64,000 nucleotides of DNA. Source: Mycolicibacterium sp. lyk4-40-TYG-92 (GTDB taxonomy: Bacteria > Actinomycetota > Actinomycetes > Mycobacteriales > Mycobacteriaceae). The notes beneath the pieces are model-generated. The model had not been told where the DNA came from. It was given only the letters and a program-made list of their open reading frames with translations, and did not search any database. Below, in pieces: positions 35,335 to 44,455 of the stretch (positions are counted from its first letter, which is position 1; every line of letters begins with the position of its first letter). A program made the position numbers and the translations under genes. Location of the stretch: positions 434,001 through 498,000 of the forward strand of contig NZ_JARVRX010000001.1 of assembly GCF_030209435.1 (NCBI RefSeq), given 5' to 3'.

Positions 35335-36864
35335 TCAGGCCGCGCTGTGCGACTTCGACTTCGAGCTGGTGTGCGAGCCCTTGGTGCTGCCGCCCTTGGC
35401 ACCCGAGTCCGATCCGGACGCCGAACCCGAGTCGGAGCCCGACTTGCCCTGATGGCCCTTACGGCCGGGCGTGGTCGTCTTGGTGCCGTCGCTGCCCGAG
35501 GCCGACGAGGACGAGGCCGACGACGACGACGAGGACGAGCTGCCGGAGCTGGAGCTGCCGGAACCCGTCTTGGTGTCGCCGGCCTTGGTGTCACCGGTCT
35601 TGGTGCCGCCGGCGAACGTCGAGCCAGTGGTCGAGCCGTCGGTAGCCGAGCCGGACGAGGTGCCGGTCTTGGTGGTGCCGTCGGTGGTCGAACTGGGTGA
35701 CTTGCCGTCGCTCGATGTTTCGGTGGTCGAACCGGTGGTGTCGCCGGCCGAGCCGCTGGGCTTGGTGGTGGCGTCGGTTGCCGCACCGGTGGACCCTGCC
35801 GACTCGCTCGTCGAGCCGGCCGCCTTGGTCTTGTCCGTGCCCGCGGTGTCGGTCGACACGGCCTTGGTCGTCGCGGCGGTGCTCAGCGTCACCGTCGCAG
35901 CCGTGGTCGACGGCACGGAAGCGACATCGGAGGCGGCCTTGGTGGTGGTCGTTGCCGCAGCCGCCGCCGGCTTGGCGGGGGTGATGTCGGTGAGGATCGA
36001 CTTCACGACGGCGACGATCGCCTGCAACGTGCCGGCGATCGTGGTGCCACCGGGGACGGCTGCCCCGCCGCCGAAGAGGCCGCCGCCGTAGATGTTGAAG
36101 CCGGGGATGTTGAGTCCCAGCAGCGCACCGAGATTGGGTCCGTAGCCGCCGTTGAGCAGGCCGTCGACGACGGTCGCGGGCGCCTGGATGATGGCCGTCG
36201 CCAGCTTGCCGAGGTCGCCGGCCTTCACCGCGTTGATGACGTTCTGGACCGCGGTGCCCATCGCGCCCACGGTGCTGGCGACCGGTCCGATGAGTCCGAC
36301 GCCGAGCTCGAGCAGGATGTTCGGCAGGTCATTGGCGATGTTGATGACGCTCTGCAGCGGCTGCGAGATGAGATTGCCCAGGGCCTTCGGCAGGGGCCCG
36401 ATCGGGTTGATCGCGGCGAAGATCGGGAGCACGATCGCCAGTTGGAGGTTGTTCAGCGCGCCCTCGATGTTGGCCTTCCCGAGGTCGCCGAAGGCGGCGC
36501 CGAGGTAGCCCGGCACCTGCGTGGTGAGCGCGGTCACCACAGCCTTGCCGCTCTCACCCAGGGCATTGACCAGACCGGTCATGGTGCCGACCTGGTTGGT
36601 CAGAATCTGGCGCAGGATCGGGAACAGCCCCATGTCCAGGTAGGACTTGACGTCCGCCTGCAGGTTGCCGGCGGCGGTCTTCAGAACCTGGCCGTACAGG
36701 TCGAACGGACTGCTGGTCAGGTTCACAGCGGCAGTCGACACCGCGTGACTGATCGACGGGAGCGACGGCATGTGAGCCAGCGGTTGGATGGGAGTGACTG
36801 CGATGGCTCCCGCCGTCAGCAGTGTGGCTCCAGAAAGGACGGACGATCGAACGGCGGCGTGCAA
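35335..36864 (-). CDS. Exported protein with helical hydrophobic domain and Ser/Thr/Gly-rich tail
   Basis: A protein of about 509 residues from a TTG start at 36864, which has an AGAGGA site; an ATG-start frame at 36963 adds 33 residues with no signal character. The N-terminus (RSSVLSGATLLTAGAIAVTP) is a signal peptide. Residues ~35-290 are hydrophobic and helical, with GYGPNLGALLGLNIPGFNIY-like runs. The last ~215 residues are Thr/Ser/Gly/Ala-Lys low complexity (SGSSSSGSSSSSSSSA). The type is common in mycobacteria as an uncharacterised secreted protein; I cannot name the family. The layout resembles the gene at 48911. Confidence 0.78.
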   Translation of the reverse strand: MHAAVRSSVLSGATLLTAGAIAVTPIQPLAHMPSLPSISHAVSTAAVNLTSSPFDLYGQVLKTAAGNLQADVKSYLDMGLFPILRQILTNQVGTMTGLVNALGESGKAVVTALTTQVPGYLGAAFGDLGKANIEGALNNLQLAIVLPIFAAINPIGPLPKALGNLISQPLQSVINIANDLPNILLELGVGLIGPVASTVGAMGTAVQNVINAVKAGDLGKLATAIIQAPATVVDGLLNGGYGPNLGALLGLNIPGFNIYGGGLFGGGAAVPGGTTIAGTLQAIVAVVKSILTDITPAKPAAAAATTTTKAASDVASVPSTTAATVTLSTAATTKAVSTDTAGTDKTKAAGSTSESAGSTGAATDATTKPSGSAGDTTGSTTETSSDGKSPSSTTDGTTKTGTSSGSATDGSTTGSTFAGGTKTGDTKAGDTKTGSGSSSSGSSSSSSSSASSSSASGSDGTKTTTPGRKGHQGKSGSDSGSASGSDSGAKGGSTKGSHTSSKSKSHSAA

Positions 36865-37058
36865 GATGGGTTTCCTCTCATTCGCTGCGGCCGGACAGTG
36901 GCGGCAGCGCCTACCTGACTTTTCCGTCGGTTCGATCACGGATCGAACAAATATTGACGGCAACGCACATCATGGGATGTTTGTGTTACTGGCCGGTAGA
37001 GACAAATGACTCAATGTGCACGGTTCGAGGGGGCCCGGTCCGGACCGGCCGCCCCGCG

Positions 37059-37556
37059 TCACTCCACGAAGAAGTTGTCGTGCTTGATGAACCACTCGCG
37101 ACGTTCGTCGTCGGTCATGTCGGCGAGGTGGCCGAAGCCTTCGAAATAGGCCTCCCGGGGTGCGCCCGGGGCGAACAGCATCAGAACCGAGGCGGACTCG
37201 TCGGCCTCGTTGCGGAAACCGTGGATGCCGCCCGGCGGGACGTAGAGGAAGTCGTTGGGGCCGGCCTGGATCCAGTCGGTGCCGTCGTACAGCGTCATGG
37301 TGCCGGACAACACGAAGAACGCCTCGGACATCGCGCGGTGGAAGTGCGGGCCAGGGCCACCGCCGCGCGGCGCGATGTCGACGCGGTACAGGCCGTAGTC
37401 GCCCGCGGTCTTCTGCTGGTTCGCGAGGTAGTGGTACTGGATGACGCCGTGTGAGTCGTAATCGGGAGGCTCGTCACCGCGCCGCAGCGTGGCGCTGACT
37501 TCTGGCTGATCGGATGTGTACCGGGCTGGGGGATAAGGCGGTACTACCAACGACAT
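37059..37556 (-). CDS. Cupin-domain protein
   Basis: A 165-residue single-domain cupin. The metal-binding motif is PGPHFHRAMSEAFFVLSG (His, His, Glu) and a second motif PPGGIHGFRNE supplies the last His. ATG 37556 follows AGGAG at good spacing; an in-frame ATG at 37601 is upstream. Cupins of this form are often dioxygenases or isomerases; the substrate is unknown. It is divergent from the Tat-exported deacetylase gene with 135 bp between. Confidence 0.87.
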   Translation of the reverse strand: MSLVVPPYPPARYTSDQPEVSATLRRGDEPPDYDSHGVIQYHYLANQQKTAGDYGLYRVDIAPRGGGPGPHFHRAMSEAFFVLSGTMTLYDGTDWIQAGPNDFLYVPPGGIHGFRNEADESASVLMLFAPGAPREAYFEGFGHLADMTDDERREWFIKHDNFFVE

Positions 37557-37691
37557 GATCGACTCCTGGTGGTCATCGAGCATCGGCTCCTCGATTCTCA
37601 ACCATAGGGCGGCCCGCCGTTCACATGGTTCGCGGCGAACTCACAGGCTCCGGACACTCGTTGTTCAGAGTCCGGGCCTAGCGTCCGTCCG

Positions 37692-38453
37692 GTGATAACC
37701 AGACGCGCTTTCCTGGCTGCTGGGGCCGCAGCCGCCGGTTCGCTGGCGCTGGCCGCGCGGAGCGCCGCTGCGCAGGATCCGAGCGCCGTCGCCGGCCAGT
37801 ACGAGCGCCGGGTGCCCACCCAGTGGGGGATGGCGCTGCCAGGGATCGTCACCTCGGTCCCGGCGAGCGGGCGCCAGCTCGCCCTGACATTCGACGCCTG
37901 CCGCGGCGGGGTCGACGAGGCACTGCTCGACACGTTGCAGCGCAACAACGTGCCGGCGGTGCTCTTCTTCAATTCCCGCTGGGTCGACCAGCACCCGGAC
38001 CGTGCCGCGCAACTGGCCGCCAACCCCCTCTTCGAGATCGGTAACCACGGCACCCGCCACGTGCCGCTGTCGGTGACCGGCCGTGCCGCCTACGGCATCG
38101 TCGGCACGCGCACGGCCGCCGAGGTCGTCGACGAGGTGTGGGGCAACCAGATGAAGCTCACCGCGCTCACCGGCCGGGCGCCCACCTGGTTCCGCCCGGG
38201 CACCGCCCACTACGACGACGTCGCCGTGCAGATCGTGCACGACCTCGGGTTACAGCCGCTGGGCTTCAGCGTCAACGGCGACTCCGGCGCCACGCTGCCG
38301 GCCGCCCGGGTACGCGCGAATCTCGTTGGAGCGCAGCCCGGTTCCGTCGTCATCTCCCACATGAACCATCCGGGTTCGGGCACCGCGGCCGGCTACGCCG
38401 GGGCCATCGCCGATATGCGGGCGGCAGGGTGGGAGTTCGTGCGGCCCGCCTAG
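37692..38453 (+). CDS. Tat-exported polysaccharide deacetylase-like protein
   Basis: A 253-residue protein with a twin-arginine signal peptide (TRRAFLAAGAAAAG, cleavage near AQD). The NodB-like fold is supported by LALTFDACRGGVDE (motif 1), the metal-binding FEIGNHGTRHVPLS (HxxxH), WFRPGTAHYDD and a C-terminal SHMNHPGSGT. Motif 1 reads TFDAC rather than TFDD, so the second metal-binding Asp is replaced by Ala; whether it still binds Zn is not clear. Likely acts on peptidoglycan or another wall polymer in the periplasm. GTG start gives the Tat motif at the very N-terminus. Confidence 0.84.
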   Translation: MITRRAFLAAGAAAAGSLALAARSAAAQDPSAVAGQYERRVPTQWGMALPGIVTSVPASGRQLALTFDACRGGVDEALLDTLQRNNVPAVLFFNSRWVDQHPDRAAQLAANPLFEIGNHGTRHVPLSVTGRAAYGIVGTRTAAEVVDEVWGNQMKLTALTGRAPTWFRPGTAHYDDVAVQIVHDLGLQPLGFSVNGDSGATLPAARVRANLVGAQPGSVVISHMNHPGSGTAAGYAGAIADMRAAGWEFVRPA

Positions 38454-38463
38454 CATCGGTGCG

Positions 38464-39162
38464 GTGGAGAAGTTTGACGAGGGCATGCGCGCCGCGCGGC
38501 TTCTGGATGCTCAGGACAAAGCGGCGGAACTGTTCGTCGCCATCGAAGAACGTGGACTGATCCGGCCCGGTGTCGGCGAGCGCCAGGTGACCGACGAGAT
38601 CCGTGATCTCGCGGCCGAAATCCTCGGCGTCACGCGGCACTGGCACAAGCGGATCGTGCATGGCGGCGAGAACACGCTGGCGACCGCGCGGGAGAACCCG
38701 CCCGACCGGCTGATCGCCGACGACGACATCGTGTTCGTCGACCTGGGCCCGCTTTTCGAGGAGTGGGAGGCCGACTTCGGCCGTACCTTCGTGCTCGGTG
38801 ACGACCCGCGAAAGCTGGCCCTGCGCAACGACTTACCGGAAGTGTGGGAAGCGGCTCGGACGCACTTCGAATCGACTCCGGATATCACCGGCGCGCAGCT
38901 GTTCGATCACGTCGTCGGGTTGAGCCGAGCTGCCGGCTGGGAATTCGGTGGCGCGATCGCCGGCCACCTCGTGGGGGAGTTCCCGCACGAGAAGATCCGT
39001 GGCCACGAGATCGACTCCTATGTGGCGCCCGGCTCGGACCTGCCGATGCGGCGCCTGGATTCCCAAGGGCGACAGTGCCATTGGATTCTCGAGGTCCATC
39101 TTGTCGAGCCGGGCCGGCGGTTCGGCGGGTTCCAGGAGGAGCTACTCGACCTGCGGAGGTGA
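38464..39162 (+). CDS. M24-family (pita-bread fold) metallopeptidase-like protein
   Basis: A 232-residue protein of the M24 aminopeptidase fold, shorter than Xaa-Pro dipeptidases (about 350-450). Visible ligand-like positions are Asp in IVFVDLGP, Asp in ADFGRTF, His in IAGHLVGEFPH and Glu in ILEVHLVEP. Both Asp-x and the C-terminal Glu pattern fit metal binding, but the protein might also be a non-peptidase (creatinase-like). The start GTG 38464 is 10 bp after the deacetylase stop, so they may share a transcript. It ends before a long perfect hairpin. Confidence 0.8.
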   Translation: MEKFDEGMRAARLLDAQDKAAELFVAIEERGLIRPGVGERQVTDEIRDLAAEILGVTRHWHKRIVHGGENTLATARENPPDRLIADDDIVFVDLGPLFEEWEADFGRTFVLGDDPRKLALRNDLPEVWEAARTHFESTPDITGAQLFDHVVGLSRAAGWEFGGAIAGHLVGEFPHEKIRGHEIDSYVAPGSDLPMRRLDSQGRQCHWILEVHLVEPGRRFGGFQEELLDLRR

Positions 39163-39189
39163 CAGCTTCCAGCGGCAGTCCTGAACATC

Positions 39190-39229
39190 CGAATGCGGTG
39201 TGGCACCGATTGGTGCCACACCGCATTCG
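39190..39229. terminator. Long perfect hairpin between convergent genes
   Basis: An 18-bp perfect stem: CGAATGCGGTGTGGCACC, loop GATT, then GGTGCCACACCGCATTCG. It lies between the M24 stop (39162) and the PGRS stop (39240). No U-tract follows on either strand. It is stronger than needed for a terminator and may also protect 3' ends. Confidence 0.7.
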
Positions 39230-39239
39230 CTTCCTGTGG

Positions 39240-42200
39240 CTAGAGCTGGATTCCGGTGCCGCCGGCCGGGTTGCCGGTGCCTCCGGAACCGCTGGCGCCG
39301 GAGCTTCCCGTGGCGCCGCCGGTGCCGTCGTGGGTGCCGTGGCCGCCATTGGCGCCGCCCGAACCGCCTGCGCCGCCTGCGCCGCCGGCGGGACCGTCGC
39401 CCCCGGCGCCAGTTATCGAACCGGCGCCGCCGTCACCGCCATTGCCACTGGTGCCACCGGTCCCACCGGCGCCGCCGTTGCCGCCGTTGCCCCACTGGGT
39501 CACGTTGTCGTTGTAGCCCTTGCCGCCGTCGCCACCGGTGCCGCCGGCACCGCCGACGCCACCCTTACCGCCGGCACCACCGACGTTGTCGCCGGTGCTT
39601 CCGCCGTTACCGCCGGCGCCCGCGGCGCCGCCGTGGCCGCCCACACCGCCGGTGGCGCCGGCATTGCCGTTGATGAACGGAATGCCGTTCGCGCCGGTCT
39701 GGCCGTCGCCGCCGAGGCCACCATTGCCGCCGGTGCCGCCTGCACCGCCGGCGCCGTCGATGCCGTTCGCGGAGTATCCGCCGGCGCCCCCGTTGCCGCC
39801 GGCGCCACCTGCACCGCCCGTGCCACCGAAGCCACCGCCGCCGCTGATACCGGCCGCGTTGTTGGACCCGAAGGCCGGGAGCCCACCGACACCGCCGGAC
39901 CCGCCGGTGCCGCCCGTGCCGCCGGCACCGCCACCACCGCCGACGCCCGAGACGGTGCCGCCGGCCCCGCCGACGCCACCATTACCGCCGGCACCACCGC
40001 TGGTCCCGGACAGGCCGGTGGCGCCCAGCGACGCCCCGATGGTCCCGTCGGCGCCGTTGCCACCGGTCCCGCCGGCCCCACCGGCACCGCCGTCGCCGGT
40101 CAGGCCGCCCGAACCGCCGGTGCCGCCGTCGCCACCGCGGCCGGCGGTGCCGAGGATGGTGAGGGCGTCGAAGCCGTTGCCACCCTTGCCGCCGTCACCT
40201 CCGAAACCGCCGGCGCCGTTGGCCGCCTGGTTGACACCGTTGCCGTTGAAGCCGCCGGAGCCGGCGTTGCCTGCGGCGCCACCGGTACCGCCCTTGCCGC
40301 CGTCGCGCTGGATCGACGAAATGCCGTCCGAACCGGCACCACCGGTGCCGCCGTTTCCGGCCTTGCCGCCCTTGCCGCCGTTGCCGACGGTGCCGTGGGC
40401 GGCCGCGCCGCCCTTGCCGCCGACGCCGCCGTTGCCGCCGACGCCGCCGTTACCGCCGCCGCCCAAGGCGCCGCCGCCGAGGACACCCGAGCCGCCGCTG
40501 CCGCCGTTGCCACCTGAGCCGCCGGTCCCACCGGTACCGCCGTTGCCGGCGTGGGTACCACCGGCACCACCGATGCCGCCGGCACCGCCGTGGCCGCCGT
40601 TGGGGCCGTTCTCGCCAAGTGCGGCAAGACCATTGGCGCCGCTGCCGCCGGTGCCACCCGCACCGCCGTTGCCGCCGTTGCCGTCGGTTCCACCGGTACC
40701 GCCGTTGCCGCCCGCGCCGCCGTTACCCGCGACGCCGATGGCGGTGATGGTGCTGAACCCGTTGCCGCCCTTGCCGCCGTTGCCGCCGTGCGCGCTGGCA
40801 TTGCCGGTCGCAGCCTGGTTCTGGCCGTTGCCGTTGAGGCCGCCCGCGCCGGCGGAACCGGCATTGCCGCCGTTGCCGCCCTTGCCGCCGTCGGGGATCA
40901 GCGACGAGCTGCCGTCGGAGCCGTTGCCTCCGTCGCCGCCGTTACCGGCGGCACCGCCCTGACCGCCGGCCCCGACGGTGCCGTGGGCGGCCGCGCCGCC
41001 CTTACCGCCGACGCCGCCGTTACCACCGTTGCCGCCGTTACCGCCGCCGCCCAAGGCGCCGCCGCCGAGCACGCCCGAGCCGCCGTTACCGCCGGTGCCG
41101 GCATCGCCACCGACACCGCCCTTGCCGCCATTTCCGGACTGCGTGCCGCCCGCGCCACCGTTACCGCCGGCACCGCCGTGGCCGCCGTTGGGGCCGTTCT
41201 CGCCAAGTGCGGCAAGACCATTGGCGCCGTTGCCACCGGTGCCACCCGCACCGCCGCTACCGCCGTTGCCCGCGGTCCCGCCGGAGCCGCCGTTGCCGCC
41301 CGCGCCGCCATTGCCGGCGACGCCGATGGCGGTGATGGTGTCGAATCCGTTGCCGCCCTTACCGCCGTTGCCGCCGGTGGCACTGGCGTTACCGGTCGCG
41401 GCCTGCTTCTTGCCGTTGCCATTGAACCCGCCGACACCCGCGGTACCGGCATTGCCGCCGTCACCGCCCTTGCCGCCGTCGGGGATCAGCGACGAGCTGC
41501 CGTCCGAACCGTTGCCGCCGTTTCCGGCGTATCCGGCCGCGCCACCGGTGCCGCCGGCGCCGACCGTGCCGATGAACCCGACCTTTTTGCCGCCCTTGCC
41601 GCCGACGCCGCCGTTACCGCCGTTGCCGCCGTTTCCGCCACCGCCGAGGGCTCCGCCGCCGAGGACGCCCGAGCCGCCGTTACCGCCGTTACCGGCCTTT
41701 CCGCCGGCACCACCGCGTCCACCGATGCCGAAGATGTGACCACCATTGCCGCCGTCGCCACCGTTGCCGGCGGTCTGGCCGTTGCCGCCGTTCTGGCCCA
41801 GCGCGGCAAGGCCGTCGGCGCCATTGGCACCGTCGCCGCCTTTGCCGCCGGCGCCGCCGTGACCGATCCCTCCGGCGTTGCCACCATTGCCACCGGCAGT
41901 CGGCGTGAAGATGCCGAAGCCCGAGTAGCCGCCGCCGCCCGCGCCGCCGTTGCCGAAGCCGCGGGCATTGCCTCCGTTGCCGCCGTTCACCCCGGGCAGG
42001 CCGCTCGAGTAGCCCTTACCGCCATCACCGAACCACAGGCCGCCGTTGCCGCCGTTGGGGTTGATCAGGTTGCCGTTGGCGCCGTTGCCGATCAGGTACT
42101 GGCCGGCCAACAGGTTGATCCCGGTGTCGACCACGAAGCCGATGGGACTGTTGATCCAGGCCTGCACGCCGAAGTGCACGTTCTGGTAAATCCAGTTGGC

Positions 42201-43310
42201 GACGATCACCGTCGGGTCGACGAACGTGGGCAGTGCCAGCGGGCCGATCGCAGCCAGCGGGTTGACGGCGGCCAGCGGGTTGACGGCTGCCAGGGGAGCG
42301 GGCGTGGCCGTCTGGGTGGTCGCCGCGAGTGGGTTGACGGTGCCCACGGGGTTGGCCGTGGGCGGGGCGGTGGCAGCCACCGAATGCGGGGCGCTCGGGT
42401 GCAACCGCTTGGGGGTGCCGTACTCGACCTGGCGGCGCACCCAGGCCATCACGGCCCAGACGCCGGGCATCTGGTCGGGGTGGGTCGGCGCGTCGGGGGC
42501 CAGCATCGTGCCCAGCCCGACCGCGGACAGCAGGCCGGTGATGGGGTTGAACGTTTTGGTCGTGGGGGCCGTGATGACCGTCCCCGTCCCCGTCCCCGGG
42601 GCCGCCGGGGCAGAGGTGGACGGGCCACTCGGAGCCGCCGGGGCCGTGGCACCTGCCGCGGTGCCCGGTTCGGTGGCGGTGTGCCCCGTGGTTGCGCCGG
42701 TGTGAGGCTGTTTGGGACCGACCGCCGAGGTCGAACTCGTCTTGTCCGTCAGGGCGCCCGTCGGCCGCGGACCCCGCGAGTGACGGGGCTGCTGGGTGCC
42801 GGTGTTGCCGGCGCCGGCGCCCGAGTCGCTGCCCGTACCGGGAGCGGCGTGCTTCGGCGGCTTGACGCCCTTGGCAAGGTCGTTCAAGGCTTTTCGGGCA
42901 TCGTCCGCGTACTGGCGCATGCGGTCCTGCGCCTGTTGCCGTGGGGTGCGAGGGGTGTCGGGCGTGGTGCCGGACGACGGCGTCCCGCCGGTCTCCGCCG
43001 ACGGCTTCGGCTTCGTGGACGGCTTCGTGGACGGCTTCGTGGACGGCTTGGGCTTGCTCGGGTTCGTGCTCTTGCCGTCGGTCGCCTTGGTGGCGCCGGA
43101 GTTGCCCGACTTGGCGCCACTGTCGCCCGTGGAGCTCTCGGTGTTGACGAGCCTGATGTCCGCTGTCACCGACTGCATCGTCGGAGAATCAGGGCCCAGC
43201 AGCAGCATGACGCCGGCGCTGGCGAATGCCGCGCTCGTCAACCCCGCGGCCGCGAGCGGTCCCGCCGCGCTCCACCAACTGTTCGTCCCCACTGCCCTGT
43301 GCTTGCCCAC
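39240..43310 (-). CDS. PGRS-type glycine-rich exported protein without PE domain
   Basis: A 1356-residue protein from GTG 43310, which has AGGAGG 3-8 bases upstream. Residues 1-40 are a signal or anchor ([20 protein letters not shown]). A Lys/Pro/Ser/Thr linker includes four repeats of STKP. A hydrophobic region (about 370-400) ends in [12 protein letters not shown], like the [11 protein letters not shown] junction of PE_PGRS proteins. From residue ~413 to the end it is GGxGGx repeat (for example GGAGGNGGAGGTGG). No PE or PPE domain precedes it. It ends [17 protein letters not shown]. The repeats and codon pattern are like M. tuberculosis PGRS. Function unknown; surface-located by inference. 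Confidence 0.85.
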   Translation of the reverse strand: MGKHRAVGTNSWWSAAGPLAAAGLTSAAFASAGVMLLLGPDSPTMQSVTADIRLVNTESSTGDSGAKSGNSGATKATDGKSTNPSKPKPSTKPSTKPSTKPKPSAETGGTPSSGTTPDTPRTPRQQAQDRMRQYADDARKALNDLAKGVKPPKHAAPGTGSDSGAGAGNTGTQQPRHSRGPRPTGALTDKTSSTSAVGPKQPHTGATTGHTATEPGTAAGATAPAAPSGPSTSAPAAPGTGTGTVITAPTTKTFNPITGLLSAVGLGTMLAPDAPTHPDQMPGVWAVMAWVRRQVEYGTPKRLHPSAPHSVAATAPPTANPVGTVNPLAATTQTATPAPLAAVNPLAAVNPLAAIGPLALPTFVDPTVIVANWIYQNVHFGVQAWINSPIGFVVDTGINLLAGQYLIGNGANGNLINPNGGNGGLWFGDGGKGYSSGLPGVNGGNGGNARGFGNGGAGGGGYSGFGIFTPTAGGNGGNAGGIGHGGAGGKGGDGANGADGLAALGQNGGNGQTAGNGGDGGNGGHIFGIGGRGGAGGKAGNGGNGGSGVLGGGALGGGGNGGNGGNGGVGGKGGKKVGFIGTVGAGGTGGAAGYAGNGGNGSDGSSSLIPDGGKGGDGGNAGTAGVGGFNGNGKKQAATGNASATGGNGGKGGNGFDTITAIGVAGNGGAGGNGGSGGTAGNGGSGGAGGTGGNGANGLAALGENGPNGGHGGAGGNGGAGGTQSGNGGKGGVGGDAGTGGNGGSGVLGGGALGGGGNGGNGGNGGVGGKGGAAAHGTVGAGGQGGAAGNGGDGGNGSDGSSSLIPDGGKGGNGGNAGSAGAGGLNGNGQNQAATGNASAHGGNGGKGGNGFSTITAIGVAGNGGAGGNGGTGGTDGNGGNGGAGGTGGSGANGLAALGENGPNGGHGGAGGIGGAGGTHAGNGGTGGTGGSGGNGGSGGSGVLGGGALGGGGNGGVGGNGGVGGKGGAAAHGTVGNGGKGGKAGNGGTGGAGSDGISSIQRDGGKGGTGGAAGNAGSGGFNGNGVNQAANGAGGFGGDGGKGGNGFDALTILGTAGRGGDGGTGGSGGLTGDGGAGGAGGTGGNGADGTIGASLGATGLSGTSGGAGGNGGVGGAGGTVSGVGGGGGAGGTGGTGGSGGVGGLPAFGSNNAAGISGGGGFGGTGGAGGAGGNGGAGGYSANGIDGAGGAGGTGGNGGLGGDGQTGANGIPFINGNAGATGGVGGHGGAAGAGGNGGSTGDNVGGAGGKGGVGGAGGTGGDGGKGYNDNVTQWGNGGNGGAGGTGGTSGNGGDGGAGSITGAGGDGPAGGAGGAGGSGGANGGHGTHDGTGGATGSSGASGSGGTGNPAGGTGIQL
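40021..41830 (-). repeat. Three tandem ~588-bp (196-residue) PGRS units inside the glycine-rich gene
   Basis: Landmark sequences recur at fixed spacing. TGGGGCCGTTCTCGCC occurs at 40601 and 41189 (588 bp). TGCCGTGGGC occurs at 40391 and 40979, and a diverged TGCCGATGAA at 41567 (588 bp each). The [10 protein letters not shown] region follows at 40481, 41069 and 41663 (588 and 594 bp). So a 196-codon block was duplicated at least twice in frame, with a two-codon change in the third copy. Outer copies are more diverged. Confidence 0.75.
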
Positions 43311-44047
43311 GATCCTCCTCGCGCGTCGGGTGTGAGAAACAGCACCCCCGTAAATAAACGTGGCGAGGTTAACACCTGTAATCGAAAACTGTGAACATCT
43401 TGGGGAAAGTGTGCGTCCGTTCATATCGGCGGACCGCGGGTACCGGAATCGCTGCGAAAAAGTGATTCTCACCTGCGGAAAGTCGGCTGTCGTGCATAGT
43501 TCGGCCGGTGCGGCCGGCTCTGGGAGAGGTGATCGCGGTACGCCGTTGAGCAGTTGACGGGGTCGCTGCCCGGACCAAATCTAGAACACGTTCATTCTCC
43601 TGGTGCGCAACCAATCTGGGCGTCGCGACGGGTCCTCGAACTCGGGGCCGGGGGCAGCCCGGTCGTGAGTCGGTAGCAAATTCCTATCGGGCGTCGACGG
43701 CGTTACGTAATCACTCGACAGCGTAAATACTACGATGCGCATAAAATTTGCCACACACGTTGTAATTGTGGCCCGTATACGCAAAAAGCCGTTGCGGCAA
43801 GCGTTGGAAATTGAATCGCGCGGTAAATTGTCGACCAGTGAGCTGTCGACGAATATGGTTGGTAATTAATCCAGTTGGATGAGTATTGGATGTGGTCGCC
43901 GTTGGTGCAGGGGCTGCGCGAGTCGGTGACCGACCTTCGGAGTGCGGATACGCGTAACTGGGTAGCGTATTTGCTCGAATTGCTTCTCATTCGACCGGAT
44001 GCTGTCTATTCTTGGTTATCAACATTCGGGCTAGCGAAGGAGAAGTC
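43311..44047. promoter_or_regulatory. 737-bp AT-richer intergenic gap between PGRS and MPTR-like genes
   Basis: The DNA from about 43670 to 44010 has long A/T runs (ATAAAATTTG, GGTAATTAATCC) unlike the GC-rich neighbours. It must hold the promoters of both divergent genes. GTCGAC occurs twice, at about 43830 and 43847, as a spaced inverted repeat. Only short frames exist (up to 86 codons), with no ribosome-binding site and no family likeness, so I do not call a gene. I see no RNA or insertion element. Confidence 0.5.
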
Positions 44048-44383
44048 ATGTCGATGATCCGTTCAACCGTCCTCGTGGGAGCGGCGGTGGTTGGTGCCGG
44101 CGCAATCGCGCTGCTCGGCGCAGGCGCGGCTTCCGCCGACTCCGGTATCAACCTCGGGCCGGGCAGCAACGACGGCGTGCTCAACGGCGGCGCCGGCAAC
44201 ACCGGCGTCCTCAATTTCGGTTTCGGAAACAAGGGCATCCTCAACCTGGGCAACGGGGGCACCGGCGTCGCCAACATCGGCAACGGAAGCACCGGCATCC
44301 TCAACATCGGTAACGGGAGCGGCGGTGTCGTCACCGTGGGCGACGGGCGCAACGGCCTGCTGAACATCGGCTACCCCCACTAG
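44048..44383 (+). CDS. Small secreted MPTR-like pentapeptide-repeat protein without PPE domain
   Basis: A 111-residue protein. The signal peptide (MIRSTVLVGAAVVGAGAIAL) ends at ASADS. The mature part is ~70 residues of asparagine-glycine repeats, NTGVLNFGFGNKGILNLGNG and so on, i.e. the NxGxxNxG unit of PPE-MPTR proteins, ending LLNIGYPH. ATG 44048 has AGGAG 5 bases upstream (after GAAGGAGAAGTC). No PPE domain is present. A strong terminator follows at 44400-44446. The role is unknown; the repeats should form a beta-helix. Confidence 0.82.
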   Translation: MSMIRSTVLVGAAVVGAGAIALLGAGAASADSGINLGPGSNDGVLNGGAGNTGVLNFGFGNKGILNLGNGGTGVANIGNGSTGILNIGNGSGGVVTVGDGRNGLLNIGYPH

Positions 44384-44399
44384 CCGCTCGCGGTCCCGG

Positions 44400-44446
44400 A
44401 GTCCTGTGGGTTGTGCGAAACCTCCTGTCGCACAACCCACAGGACT
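44400..44446. terminator. Rho-independent terminator
   Basis: A 19-bp perfect stem (AGTCCTGTGGGTTGTGCGA at 44400-44418, matched by 44428-44446) with a 9-nt loop, followed by TCTTTTT. It terminates the MPTR-like gene and, on the other strand, the SDR gene that ends at 44456. Confidence 0.9.
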
Positions 44447-44455
44447 TCTTTTTGC

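Noticed and set aside
38844..40517. 557-codon plus-strand frame across the M24 gene end and the PGRS gene
   Set aside because: It crosses a gene, a terminator hairpin and another gene; repetitive, with no SD.
40021..41830. Regular short repeats that might suggest a CRISPR array
   Set aside because: The repeats are codon-periodic GGx triplets without constant spacers; they are PGRS coding sequence.
40551..43394. 947-codon open frame on the plus strand opposite the PGRS gene
   Set aside because: Mirror of the repetitive GGxGGx codons; amino acid pattern (Ala/Val/Gly periodic) with no start signal.
43875..44057. 60-codon frame before the MPTR-like gene
   Set aside because: No ribosome-binding site and no likeness; it overlaps the SD of the next gene.
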